DNA from: Acetoanaerobium sticklandii
GTDB lineage: Bacteria; Bacillota; Clostridia; Peptostreptococcales; Filifactoraceae
Reading direction: 5' to 3'
Length of the DNA stretch: 64,000 bases
Assembly (NCBI RefSeq): GCF_000196455.1
Contig: NC_014614.1
Location: 1,410,001 to 1,474,000 of the forward strand
This document shows positions 1 through 7,968 of this stretch, one piece after another (the stretch's first letter is position 1; the number at the start of each line of letters is the position of its first letter). The notes under the pieces were generated by a model. It did no database searches. It was not told the DNA's origin and was given only the letters and a program-made list of their open reading frames with translations. A program made the translations under genes and the position numbers.

Positions 1-381
1 ATCAGTGCTAAAATTAATATAATTTTCCGTTGCTGGAAGAAATATTTTATTCTCAAAATTTGACTTCAAATTTTGATCTAAAAGCAATATTATTGCTCCA
101 TATGAATTGCATTTTTCACATATAATTCCATAAGCAGGATCACAGATTATAAAATAATTTGTAAAACCACCCTTAAATAAGCTTCCCACTGTAAGTGTTG
201 AAAGTACTTTAGAATTAATTAAATTAATCGCTCTTACTCTTTCAGATGGATCAATTTGCATCTCTTCATAAAACTCTTTTGCTGAATACCTTTTAGTTAT
301 TCCATCTAAATTAATATAATTTAGCCAGTTCTTTTCCACTTGAGCATCAAAAAAATTTAAGTTACTATTCATATTAACCAT
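1..381 (-). CDS. Hypothetical protein, 3' end outside window
   Basis: The minus strand is open for 127 codons from an ATG at 379-381 to the left edge without a stop, so the protein is truncated by the window. The start follows a good ribosome site (GGAGG, 7 bases upstream). The visible part is a soluble mixed alpha/beta sequence with one C-x2-C pair (IICEKCNSYG, near residue 93). I recognise no family. It is divergent from the HTH-like gene at 586, with a 204-base intergenic region that contains a palindrome. No function is proposed. Confidence 0.6.
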   Translation of the reverse strand, partial: MVNMNSNLNFFDAQVEKNWLNYINLDGITKRYSAKEFYEEMQIDPSERVRAINLINSKVLSTLTVGSLFKGGFTNYFIICDPAYGIICEKCNSYGAIILLLDQNLKSNFENKIFLPATENYINFSTD

Positions 382-440
382 TTTACTTCCTCCTTAGTTT
401 TTTAGAAATTTCATTATTTTCTATTTACATTAGTCCCATC

Positions 441-466
441 AATTTCAAAGTTTATAAATTGAAATT
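441..466. promoter_or_regulatory. Palindrome in divergent promoter region
   Basis: AATTTCAA and TTGAAATT form perfect 8-base arms separated by 10 AT-rich bases. The site lies between two divergent genes, one of which encodes a possible DNA-binding protein, so it could be an operator. That is inference from position and symmetry only. Confidence 0.3.
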
Positions 467-585
467 TTTCATCAAATCATTCCTTTCTAATTTTTTGTTT
501 AGGAAAGTTAACTATGGATAAAATTATACAGTGAAATTAAATAAGCCAGGTTGAATGCTAGGCTACTTTTAAAAAGGGGGATTTT

Positions 586-1107
586 ATGAATCTTGAGTTG
601 AATGTTATGGAATATGTGGAATTGCTAAGAGAAGTTATTGAAAACGAAGATAAAGAGAGCTTTATTGATAATATCTTATCCAAATATGAAAAGACAAAGT
701 GTGTTTTCCACCTTACTCTTTCGTTATCTCATAAAGCAGAAATTGAACAAGTGATAAAAAAATCAGACAATACATCCTTAGGTCTATATATTCAAAGACT
801 TGTGCAATCAAAAGGAAAAAGAGATCCTATCATATATATGAAAGCTAATCTATCTAAAGATTATTGGAATAAATTAATTAATAATAGAATTGAAAATCCT
901 TCAAAGTATAGAATGATAAGAATAGGGTTAGCACTGAATCTTGATTGTGAAGAAATGAATAATCTTCTAAAGAAAGCTGGACACTCTTTTACTAATAATA
1001 ATAAGGACTCTCTTCTAATTTGGTTTTTTGACAAAAATATTTATGATATTAACTTCATAGATGAAGTTATGATAAAATACGATATAGAACCTATTTTCAA
1101 TTCATAG
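586..1107 (+). CDS. Small HTH-like protein, putative regulator
   Basis: This is a 173-residue soluble protein. The C-terminal ~110 residues (from LGLYIQRLVQ to the end) resemble the degenerate Xre-like helical domain often found at the C-terminus of macrodomain proteins and other accessory proteins. Its pattern is a 'kanis...w.ki' helix pair, then 'alaLnL...e.n.LLkkAGhsf', then a final 'D..i..f...niyd...ine' segment. The N-terminal 60 residues are helical and unrecognised, and no macrodomain is attached. The start follows an unusually G-rich ribosome site (AAAGGGGGATTTT). A hairpin terminator follows at 1209-1241. A DNA- or RNA-binding role is inferred from the resemblance and is not certain. 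Confidence 0.7.
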   Translation: MNLELNVMEYVELLREVIENEDKESFIDNILSKYEKTKCVFHLTLSLSHKAEIEQVIKKSDNTSLGLYIQRLVQSKGKRDPIIYMKANLSKDYWNKLINNRIENPSKYRMIRIGLALNLDCEEMNNLLKKAGHSFTNNNKDSLLIWFFDKNIYDINFIDEVMIKYDIEPIFNS

Positions 1108-1208
1108 TTGAGCTTTTTCACTAATATTCAAAGAAGTTATAATAATATATTTGAGAACTCTTTTTAATAATGCTATTAAAATATATAAGTTTTATTTCCT
1201 TTATTAAA

Positions 1209-1241
1209 AAAGGCTGAGATAAATTAATTCTCTCAGCCTTT
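1209..1241 (+). terminator. Hairpin terminator after the HTH-like gene
   Basis: AAAGGCTGAGA and TCTCAGCCTTT form an 11-bp stem with an 11-base loop, followed by TAAATTTCTTTTT on the plus strand. Confidence 0.7.
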
Positions 1242-1290
1242 AAATTTCTTTTTGAATTTCATAAAATAGGTCGCACTATTAGAAGAATAA

Positions 1291-1381
1291 ATCTGTTAGA
1301 TATAAAGTTTACCTTTCCTCCTGAATCTGGATAAGCAGTCCGTTTTACCACAACCCTAAACGAACTAGCTATAAAAGAAAG
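1291..1381 (-). pseudogene. Decayed fragment of a stalk-domain (copper amine oxidase N-like) gene
   Basis: Read on the minus strand, this stretch encodes SFIASSFRVVVKRTAYPDSG and then GKVNFIS. It is closely related to SFIASSFGVEVKWTAYPGSG in the intact gene at 1634-2584 (nucleotides 2132-2221). The DNA is alignable over about 90 bases without gaps. Similarity stops at both ends and no start or ribosome site exists. It is the remnant of a duplicated second stalk repeat. Confidence 0.75.
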
Positions 1382-1424
1382 ACGGCTCACCTGTAAGATT
1401 TATAACTAATTATAGGAAAAATAA

Positions 1425-1510
1425 AAACAAAAAACCCCAGGCTCTTTATGCTCTGGGGAAAAAAGAAAAAATGGAGTTTTTACGGCTAACTTCAGGGGAG
1501 AACTTAACCA
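1425..1510 (-). ncRNA. Candidate small RNA with C-rich 5' loop (copy 1)
   Basis: This is a self-contained transcription unit on the minus strand. It has a sigma-A promoter at 1517-1546. The predicted RNA begins directly with a hairpin (GGTTAAGTTC / GAAGTTAGCC, one mismatch) whose loop is TCCCCT. It ends with a G/C hairpin (CCCCAG / CTGGGG, 1434-1457) followed by TTTTTTGTTTTT. No open reading frame fits. The layout matches the candidate at 7771-7892. C-rich loops of this kind in Firmicutes small RNAs often pair with Shine-Dalgarno sequences, but a target here is inference. Confidence 0.55.
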
Positions 1511-1516
1511 TAATTT

Positions 1517-1546
1517 ATTATAACACACGATATGGCATACTTTCAA
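1517..1546 (-). promoter_or_regulatory. Sigma-A promoter of the candidate small RNA 1
   Basis: On the minus strand: TTGAAA (1541-1546), an 18-base spacer, then TATAAT (1517-1522). The -10 box is preceded by TGT, an extended -10 element. The predicted start is near 1510. Confidence 0.6.
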
Positions 1547-1600
1547 ATTCTGACACAGTATATAGGGGCAAGGTGATGATTTTGTAATATTTGAATAAAA

Positions 1601-1635
1601 AAAGACTAAGAGATTAACTCTTAGCCTTAGTCTTT
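1601..1635 (-). terminator. Terminator of the stalk-domain gene
   Basis: AAAGACTAAG (1601-1610) pairs with CTTAGTCTTT (1626-1635), with inner pairing CTAAGAG/CTCTTAG as an alternative fold. The hairpin overlaps the stop codon of the 1634-2584 gene and is followed by TTTTATTC on the minus strand. Confidence 0.75.
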
Positions 1636-2584
1636 AATTAGTCCAAGCCTTTTTAGCAGCGTCTATGGAAAGATAAACTACACCATCCCACATATCTCTT
1701 GTTGGCATTGGAACTAGCTTATGTTCTGTTCCGTAAAACAGAAGATAATCTAGCTTTCCAAAATCCTCTTTCTCTCCCATCATCATCCATCCACTATAGT
1801 TATCCCCAACTGGATTTATGCTTCTTAATTCATCACCTTTATAAGCATACATAGTTGCAGCTCCTCCACCTGATGCTCTCATAAAGATGAAATCTTTTCC
1901 GCTTGTTCCAGCTTTTGCAACAAAGATGTCCTTTGGGTAAAGAGTGAGTCTGGAAGTAACCCTTACAGCATCAGCATTTGTTGCTGTAATGTTGTATTCA
2001 GATGGGTCATTGCCTGGAAGTGGTGCAAGTGCTCCTTGAAGCTGGTCTGGCGTTAGCACTTTTCCTTCTTCAAACTTTTGTCCATTTGGAAGAGTTGGAA
2101 GATTAGTAGGCGGTACTACTGGAGGAGTAAAATCTTTAGAAATAAAGTTTACCCTTCCCCCAGAACCTGGATAAGCAGTCCATTTTACCTCAACCCCAAA
2201 AGAGCTTGCGATAAAAGAAACTGGAACCATGGTTCTTGAGTTTCTTATAACTGGAGCTGTTCCTTTTCCTGGATCAACTTCAACCCTTTGTCCATTAACT
2301 ACTGCATACTTACTTCCAATTGTAAGAACTACAACTGTGCCATCTGCTTCAACTTTCACTTCCTGAGTCTTTCCATTCCAAGTTGTGTTAAATCCAAATG
2401 CCTGAGATACGAACGATATTGGCACCATCGTTCTGTTTGTTGAAGAGATGTAGGCTGGTGAATCTGGATGAACCTGTGCGTTGTTTACGAATAGGTCTAC
2501 TCTTGCTGTGGATGCAAAAGAAATAACTGCAAATGAAAAGAAAATAATTAAGGATAAAATTGAGATTTTTGATAAGTTTTTCAT
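1634..2584 (-). CDS. Secreted protein with copper amine oxidase N-like (stalk) domains
   Basis: This 316-residue protein carries a clear Sec signal peptide (MKNLSKISILSLIIFFSFAV, cleavage near FAS-TAR). Two stalk repeats of the 'copper amine oxidase N-terminal' type span residues ~27-152: the first has RTMVPISFVSQAFG and the second RTMVPVSFIASSFG. A proline-rich linker (TPPVVPPTNLP) leads to a ~150-residue C-terminal region I do not recognise. Such domains are common on exported clostridial proteins and usually do not bind copper. Its ribosome site is G-rich (CAGGGGGAATTC then ATG). The GGGGGAATT part is exactly complementary to AATTCCCCC in the candidate small RNA at 7771-7892. A decayed copy of the second repeat lies at 1291-1381. 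Confidence 0.85.
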   Translation of the reverse strand: MKNLSKISILSLIIFFSFAVISFASTARVDLFVNNAQVHPDSPAYISSTNRTMVPISFVSQAFGFNTTWNGKTQEVKVEADGTVVVLTIGSKYAVVNGQRVEVDPGKGTAPVIRNSRTMVPVSFIASSFGVEVKWTAYPGSGGRVNFISKDFTPPVVPPTNLPTLPNGQKFEEGKVLTPDQLQGALAPLPGNDPSEYNITATNADAVRVTSRLTLYPKDIFVAKAGTSGKDFIFMRASGGGAATMYAYKGDELRSINPVGDNYSGWMMMGEKEDFGKLDYLLFYGTEHKLVPMPTRDMWDGVVYLSIDAAKKAWTN

Positions 2585-2640
2585 GAATTCCCCCTGTTTT
2601 TAATTAATATTTCATCCATTTTATCTGTATAAAATAATCA

Positions 2641-3171
2641 TCATTTTAAAAACAATACTAGAGCTATTATCGCTATGCTTAAACCTAAATTAACAATTTG
2701 ATTACGAAATAACTTATTACTTAAAATCTCATTTTCTGATTTTATTCTTTGGATTTCGTCTGTTATCTTTGATTTTATAGACTTGTTTTCTATATCTATA
2801 TATTGAATTATATTCTGTTCTACTATATCCATATTTTTTTTATTTTCCTTGATTATATTATGGAACATAAATGAATTTTTATCGTCTATTTCTGTATATA
2901 AATCATCAATTTTCGCTTTCATTTCCTTTGTAGAATTACTTAATTCTTGATTTATTTTAGTTGTATCTAATTTATAATGCATTAAATTATTTTGTAGCAT
3001 ATCTTCTATCTTTATTATTGAATTAATCGTATTATCAAGATTTTGTTTATTTATTTTAGTTTGTTGATATAATTGTTCTATTTCACTAAGCGTTTGAGAA
3101 ACAGTTTTTATATTTGAAACATACCCTTCAAACTCTTCAATAGTGCTATTAAGCTTCTCTACTTCTACCAT
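2641..3171 (-). CDS. Coiled-coil protein with C-terminal membrane anchor
   Basis: This 176-residue protein is almost entirely heptad-rich helix (residues ~5-150). It ends in one hydrophobic segment (LGLSIAIIALVLFL) and a final lysine, which is tail-anchored topology. The start codon overlaps the 3' end of the RecQ-like helicase gene by 7 bases and is preceded by a G-rich ribosome site (GAGGGGGAAAG). It is therefore translationally coupled to the helicase. No family was recognised. Coupling of a coiled-coil membrane protein to a helicase/nuclease is reminiscent of defence operons, but that is inference. Confidence 0.75.
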   Translation of the reverse strand: MVEVEKLNSTIEEFEGYVSNIKTVSQTLSEIEQLYQQTKINKQNLDNTINSIIKIEDMLQNNLMHYKLDTTKINQELSNSTKEMKAKIDDLYTEIDDKNSFMFHNIIKENKKNMDIVEQNIIQYIDIENKSIKSKITDEIQRIKSENEILSNKLFRNQIVNLGLSIAIIALVLFLK

Positions 3172-6167
3172 AATCTTTCCCCCTCAATTGCTCGTATTCT
3201 TTTTGTAGATTCTTTTAATACTTCACTTAAGCTATATTCATCATTAATAGCTTTATATGTTTTAATGGGATTTTTATTCAGCTTTAAATGCAGTAATTCT
3301 GAAATATAGTTTTTATTTTTATTGTCTAAATGTTTGCTAATCAATATACATTTTTCATATATTTCATCTTTTTCTTTTTCAGGAAAATTTTGAATTTCTT
3401 CAAAAGAAGATTCCAACCGAGTTTTTCCGTCTACATTTAAATAATCATCATTTAATAGTTTTATAATTCCTGACAAAAAATTTAATCCTGTGTTGTTTTT
3501 GAAACTTTCCAAAAACCTTCTTAGTGATATATCTAATTTTTCAAGCTCTTCTTTTTTCAATATTTCATTCTTTTCATTAAAGATTAATGAAAACCATAAA
3601 TCTTTATTTTCAGGATCTTCAGAAATATAATCAAATTTAAAAACACCTTCGTCAAACTTGAAATATTGTTCCATATAAGCTTTAAATTCTTCCTTAGACT
3701 GATTTTTAGAGCACTGAGTATAAACTGTATATATTGATTGTAGTCTATGATAAAGTATATTCTCATATTGCCACTCAAGAAGTATATGAATCATTTTGTT
3801 TATATGAGAGTAATTTTCCCTTTTATAGATTTGAAAATATTTATTTGAAGAAACTTTGTTACTATTTTTAAAATTGAATTCTTTGTCATATTTATTGACA
3901 TACTTAATCAGGCTAGTTTCTATACTTTCTTGACTATAATCTTCAAAAGTTACTTTAATTTGTGGGTGATGTTCATCCCAACTCTCTATTATCCAATCTT
4001 TTACAATCCCTATAATACTTAATTTATATATAGCTTTTTCTAAATCTGATTTTTTTAGTAGGAATTTATCTTCTGATCCCTTTTTATTTTTTAATATATC
4101 TTCTACTCCAGAAATTGATACTTCATAGTTTGGTTTTGCAAAACTGTGGAAAATATGTCTAATTATATTAAATTCATCTTTTATATCTTTTGCACTTGAA
4201 GTAAATAAGAACAAGCTATTGAATACATCTCTAGAATTATACTTATGTTCCTCTAATTTAGAACTTATGTCTTCAATTTTAGGAATTCCTGTAAAAATAT
4301 CATCAAAGTAATCTTTCCCCTTAAATTCTTCTGATAACAATATATAGCAATCAGCTTTTTGTTTATCTCTTCCAGCTCTGCCAGCTTCTTGATATAGCGA
4401 TTCAAGGGAACTTGGAATTCCAAAATGAATAGTATTTCGAATGTTAGGTTTATCAATCCCCATTCCAAAGGATTTAGTCGCTACAAGCCAATCAAACTCA
4501 TCATTTATAAACCTTTCTTGTACTTGTTCTTGATGTTCTTGAAATTTATCCATTCTCATTTCATATTTCAAACCTTTAGGAATTGAACCAGAGTACCATT
4601 GCACATCTATTTTAAATTCTTTTTTTAAAGATTCTGAAAGCTCGAAGCAACCTAGTAAGCCGTTGTTTACAAATTGTGTAAATATCAATCCTGAGCCTTT
4701 ATTGTCATTTTTCTCATGTATTAGTTTTTTAAATAGTTTAATTAATTCATTATATTTTCCTCTTTTATTCTTCCCATCATCATTTATTATATGAAAATTA
4801 AGTTCTTCTCTCGTAAAAGACAATTTAGTTTTAACATTTTCTTTTGGGATATCAAATTCTACCATTATATCTTTCAGCACATTTACGGATGCAGTTGCAG
4901 TTAATCCTAAAATTCTCGTTCCTTTGCAATACTCTTTAATAGTTTTGGCTAAATTTAAATAAGATGTTCTAAAATCATGCCCCCACTCGCTAAGACAGTG
5001 AACTTCATCTATAACTGCAAGACCAAAATTAGAAAAATTACTTATTTTTTGTAGCTTTAAGCGAAATTCTTCAGTTTGAAATCGCTCTGGAGAAATCCAA
5101 ACGAATTGATATTTCTCTGAACCTAATTCATTTTGTATCTTATTCTTCTCAGATGCATTTTGGCTACTATTAATAAAATTTGTATTATGAATAGATTTCT
5201 TATCAAGTCCATCTCTTTGGTCTTTCATTAGAGATTTAATAGGAACCACTATAAAACTGATACAAGGCTGTAGCAGTCCTACAAACTGATAAATTAACGA
5301 TTTGCCTCCACCTGTAGGAAGAAGACCTAATGTGTCCTCACCTTTCAATGAATTTACTACTACAGGAAGTTGTCCGTCATTGAAATTATCAAATCCAAAT
5401 ATATTTTTTAAAATAAATTTTAATGACTTTAAATCGCCAGAACTTCCACCAATTTCAAGAGGATATTTAATTGGTTTATCTGTACTTACTTTGAAATAAT
5501 TATTTTCGTCAAAATAATCGCTTCTAACATATATTTTATTGCGTTCAATTTCATCTATATCATTTTCATCTGTCCATCTTTTAAAAAGGGAAAAATCAAT
5601 ATTTATAGCTTTTTTATTTAAAACTAATTTTTCATTAGTACTTTTATATATTTTTATAATAGGCCTATTAAATTCCAGCTTATTTAATTTGCACAAATGT
5701 TCTAACCAGATAAATAAGTCATTTAATGCTAATTCTTCAAAATCTTTAATATCTCTTTCTATTATATTTAATATCCAATTTTTATCATTTAATTTAAGCA
5801 TGTCTTTTTCTAAAAGAGAAAGTATTAAAATTTGAAATCTAATAATGGCTGTATATTTTAATATAGATTCATAATTTCGAAAGGTATTTATATCTTTTTG
5901 CAGTTCTAAAAAAAACTTGTACTTATATAATTTCTCTTCATGTGAAGATAAATGATTTTTTATTTCATGTATTTTTTTTAACAAAATTTCAGTTTTTCTT
6001 TTAATGTCTTTAGCATCTATTCTAATAGTTTTTATGCCGTTTTTAGCAAGGTACAAGTCTCTTTGTTTGTCATTTATACGAGTTTTGTTATCAGTCTTAT
6101 GAGATTGTCCATCAATTTCTATTACTAGTTTAGCTTGTTCAAGATAAAAATCCACTTGTTGGTTCAC
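3165..6167 (-). CDS. RecQ-family ATP-dependent DNA helicase with N-terminal nuclease-like segment
   Basis: The open helicase frame has 1000 residues. Residues ~8-58 (AKLVIEIDGQSHK...RDLYLAKNGIKTIRIDAKDI) look like the core of a DUF559/Vsr-type PD-(D/E)xK fold. RecQ motifs follow: Walker A LLPTGGGKS (~285), VVPIKSLMKDQ, the DEVH box AVIDEVHCLSEWGHDFR (~385), LGLTATA, and motif VI QEAGRAGRDKQ (~596). The C-terminal ~350 residues lack a recognisable RQC or HRDC domain. This is far longer than a housekeeping RecQ. The first codon here is an internal GTG without a ribosome site. The same frame stays open upstream to 6584 and clearly encodes protein, and a start with a good ribosome site exists in another frame at 6715. 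The intact gene was probably 3165-6715, so this entry lacks its true N-terminus. The next gene (2641-3171) overlaps it. Confidence 0.8.
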   Translation of the reverse strand: MNQQVDFYLEQAKLVIEIDGQSHKTDNKTRINDKQRDLYLAKNGIKTIRIDAKDIKRKTEILLKKIHEIKNHLSSHEEKLYKYKFFLELQKDINTFRNYESILKYTAIIRFQILILSLLEKDMLKLNDKNWILNIIERDIKDFEELALNDLFIWLEHLCKLNKLEFNRPIIKIYKSTNEKLVLNKKAINIDFSLFKRWTDENDIDEIERNKIYVRSDYFDENNYFKVSTDKPIKYPLEIGGSSGDLKSLKFILKNIFGFDNFNDGQLPVVVNSLKGEDTLGLLPTGGGKSLIYQFVGLLQPCISFIVVPIKSLMKDQRDGLDKKSIHNTNFINSSQNASEKNKIQNELGSEKYQFVWISPERFQTEEFRLKLQKISNFSNFGLAVIDEVHCLSEWGHDFRTSYLNLAKTIKEYCKGTRILGLTATASVNVLKDIMVEFDIPKENVKTKLSFTREELNFHIINDDGKNKRGKYNELIKLFKKLIHEKNDNKGSGLIFTQFVNNGLLGCFELSESLKKEFKIDVQWYSGSIPKGLKYEMRMDKFQEHQEQVQERFINDEFDWLVATKSFGMGIDKPNIRNTIHFGIPSSLESLYQEAGRAGRDKQKADCYILLSEEFKGKDYFDDIFTGIPKIEDISSKLEEHKYNSRDVFNSLFLFTSSAKDIKDEFNIIRHIFHSFAKPNYEVSISGVEDILKNKKGSEDKFLLKKSDLEKAIYKLSIIGIVKDWIIESWDEHHPQIKVTFEDYSQESIETSLIKYVNKYDKEFNFKNSNKVSSNKYFQIYKRENYSHINKMIHILLEWQYENILYHRLQSIYTVYTQCSKNQSKEEFKAYMEQYFKFDEGVFKFDYISEDPENKDLWFSLIFNEKNEILKKEELEKLDISLRRFLESFKNNTGLNFLSGIIKLLNDDYLNVDGKTRLESSFEEIQNFPEKEKDEIYEKCILISKHLDNKNKNYISELLHLKLNKNPIKTYKAINDEYSLSEVLKESTKRIRAIEGERLW

Positions 6168-6715
6168 AAAAGATTCATTCTCTTCATTTTGATTTATTAT
6201 TATTTCTGTAAAAGATACTTCAGGTATTATTAAATTTTGGATGAAACTATATTCACCAAGATAATTAGGTATAATTTCTTCAAAAAAAACAAGTGCTGGG
6301 TAATCACCCTTGGAATCATCACCCTTAATAGTTTTAATCCATAGAGCTTCTTCATCTGATATTAAATATAAAGGAGTGTTAAATTCTTTTGTAGTGTATA
6401 TATCACCTAGATTTTCAATTAAATATTGAGAGGCTTTTGTAGGGCATCCTCTTTGAAGAATATTCTTAAGTATACATATAACCTTATAATAATTATTTTT
6501 TTTATTTATAGGTTTATTTATATTTTGAATAACGAAATTATGAGTAGTATTAGAATAGTTTGCACTGTATTTTCCATAAAGGAATTATCCATATACGGTT
6601 TTTTCTTTTCTCTTGGTTTTTTTAAAATTAAATCATTTTCATGAAATAAATTTTTAACATTTTTATTTTCTGGCTCCCCAATTATACTTGAGGATAAGGT
6701 TTTCTTCTTATCCAT
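6168..6715 (-). pseudogene. Frameshifted N-terminal part of the RecQ-like helicase gene
   Basis: An ATG at 6713-6715 follows a strong ribosome site (GGGGTGAGGATAA) and begins MDKKKTLSSSIIGEPENKN. That frame ends at 6518. The helicase frame is open from 6584 down to 6168, with protein-like content (for example YPALVFFEEIIPNYLGEYSF) but no start codon of its own in that stretch. The two frames overlap at 6518-6584, so one frameshift there would join them. A run of four A's on the minus strand (6570-6573) is the only obvious slippage spot. I cannot tell a real mutation from a sequencing error or programmed frameshifting. Confidence 0.6.
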
Positions 6716-7337
6716 TTATCCTCACCCCTTTTAAATATTTTGTATACAATAAGTCTAGAATTATTTTTCTTTTGAATAATTATAGCATATGATAATCTGT
6801 ATATTTATAGATTTTAGAAATCTTCTTAAAACCTTAAAATTCCAATCATAATTTTAAGATAATTCTCTTGTTTATTTAATTCTGTTTCCTAAATAATAGT
6901 TATTATGTGTATTCATATACATTTCAAGTTTATATTTTTAAAACTTATGGAATTATTTAATTGGCTAAATTTTTAACTGGATTTTAATAATATTTTATCA
7001 TATATTCTTGTATAAAATTAGGGAAATATGTCTTATACATTTGTATAAGGTTTATCTTGAAGCAAAAATGAATGGTTTTTTAAATGTTTAAAGATTCCTC
7101 TACTATAAAAGAAAAATTAAAAACCTTCTTTAAATAAAAAAAACAAAAAATTATACTTATAAAATATAGCTAATAAGCAATACCTAATTTGATTTTAAAT
7201 CCATCCTTCCGATGCCTCTATATACATACACTATTATATATTGCCATTTCTCTTATCTCTTTAGTTAAAATAATTCCTAATGAATGAATGCCTTTATCCT
7301 TTTTAGATTAAAAGCAGTAATACCTTGATAATGCTTT
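6716..7337. other. AT-rich intergenic region without a gene
   Basis: No supported coding region. The one structured element is a near-perfect palindrome at 7032-7049 (CTTATACAT TTGTATAAG), which could be a protein-binding site. Confidence 0.4.
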
Positions 7338-7571
7338 TTATGTCAAATATTTCTCTAAAGTATCTAGATCTCCAATCTCTGTTAATAATTTTACAGCCCA
7401 ATTATAAGCAGATTCGTGGAGAGTTATAGGATTTTGGACGATAAACTCTTCCCTTTTGCTACTTTTTACGATATTTTCTGCATCTATAAGAATCTTGTCA
7501 AATTTAACAATTAATTCCATAACTGTTTTTATAGCTAATAAATGAGCCTCGTTTTTAATATCTGTTAACAT
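7338..7571 (-). CDS. Small helical hypothetical protein
   Basis: This 77-residue protein is predicted to be all-helical and mildly acidic, with no cysteine or membrane segment. The ATG at 7569-7571 has a CTGGAG ribosome site 7 bases upstream. It stands alone between two non-coding stretches and just upstream, on the same strand, of the decayed helicase start. No family was recognised. Confidence 0.5.
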   Translation of the reverse strand: MLTDIKNEAHLLAIKTVMELIVKFDKILIDAENIVKSSKREEFIVQNPITLHESAYNWAVKLLTEIGDLDTLEKYLT

Positions 7572-7770
7572 AGCACAACTCCAGAAAAAACTTCTTTAAT
7601 ATATCATTTCAAAATATTGAATAAAGTTTATTTAAGACTCTCATTAGTTTGACTTATTTTATCAATTACTATTTTTTTCTAAAGAAAGTCTTTTTAAATC
7701 ACTTAAGTCTTCTTATATATGTCCTTGGAAAGCTTGAAACCTTATTAAAGCCCCATAGAATACTTTTTTT

Positions 7771-7892
7771 AAAAAAGGGTAATCCCAAGCCATAATAAGG
7801 ACTTGGGATTAGGGGTTGGGGTATTGCATATTCTTTATGGGAAAAGAATTTTTCTCTTCCAGACTACTTAAGTCTGGGGGGAATTAAGTAGT
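7771..7892 (-). ncRNA. Candidate small RNA with C-rich 5' loop (copy 2)
   Basis: This minus-strand unit has the same architecture as the candidate at 1425-1510. It has a promoter at 7899-7928. A hairpin starts at the predicted 5' end (CTACTTAA / TTAAGTAG, perfect 8 bp) and presents the loop TTCCCCCCAGAC. A linker and a terminator hairpin follow (AATCCCAAG / CTTGGGATT, 7781-7810), then ACCCTTTTTT. The loop and its edge (AATTCCCCC) match the G-rich ribosome site of the gene at 1634-2584 over 9 bases. It lies 3' of the TubZ gene on the same strand, but its own promoter suggests independent transcription. Confidence 0.55.
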
Positions 7893-7898
7893 TGGCTT

Positions 7899-7928
7899 AT
7901 TATATCACAGACATTTTTATTTTTGTAA
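7899..7928 (-). promoter_or_regulatory. Sigma-A promoter of the candidate small RNA 2
   Basis: On the minus strand: TTACAA (7923-7928), an 18-base spacer, then TATAAT (7899-7904) preceded by TGA (extended -10). The geometry is identical to the promoter at 1517-1546. Confidence 0.6.
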
Positions 7929-7968
7929 GGCTTTTAAAAAATGTCAATATTTTGTAAAAATTGTCAAA

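Noticed and set aside
1634..2584. Stalk-domain protein considered as a copper enzyme
   Set aside because: Only the N-terminal stalk-type repeats are present. The copper amine oxidase catalytic domain is absent.
6426..6644. Plus-strand ORF opposite the RecQ N-terminal region
   Set aside because: It has no ribosome site, and the opposite strand carries continuous protein-like sequence joined to the helicase. It is a shadow of that gene.
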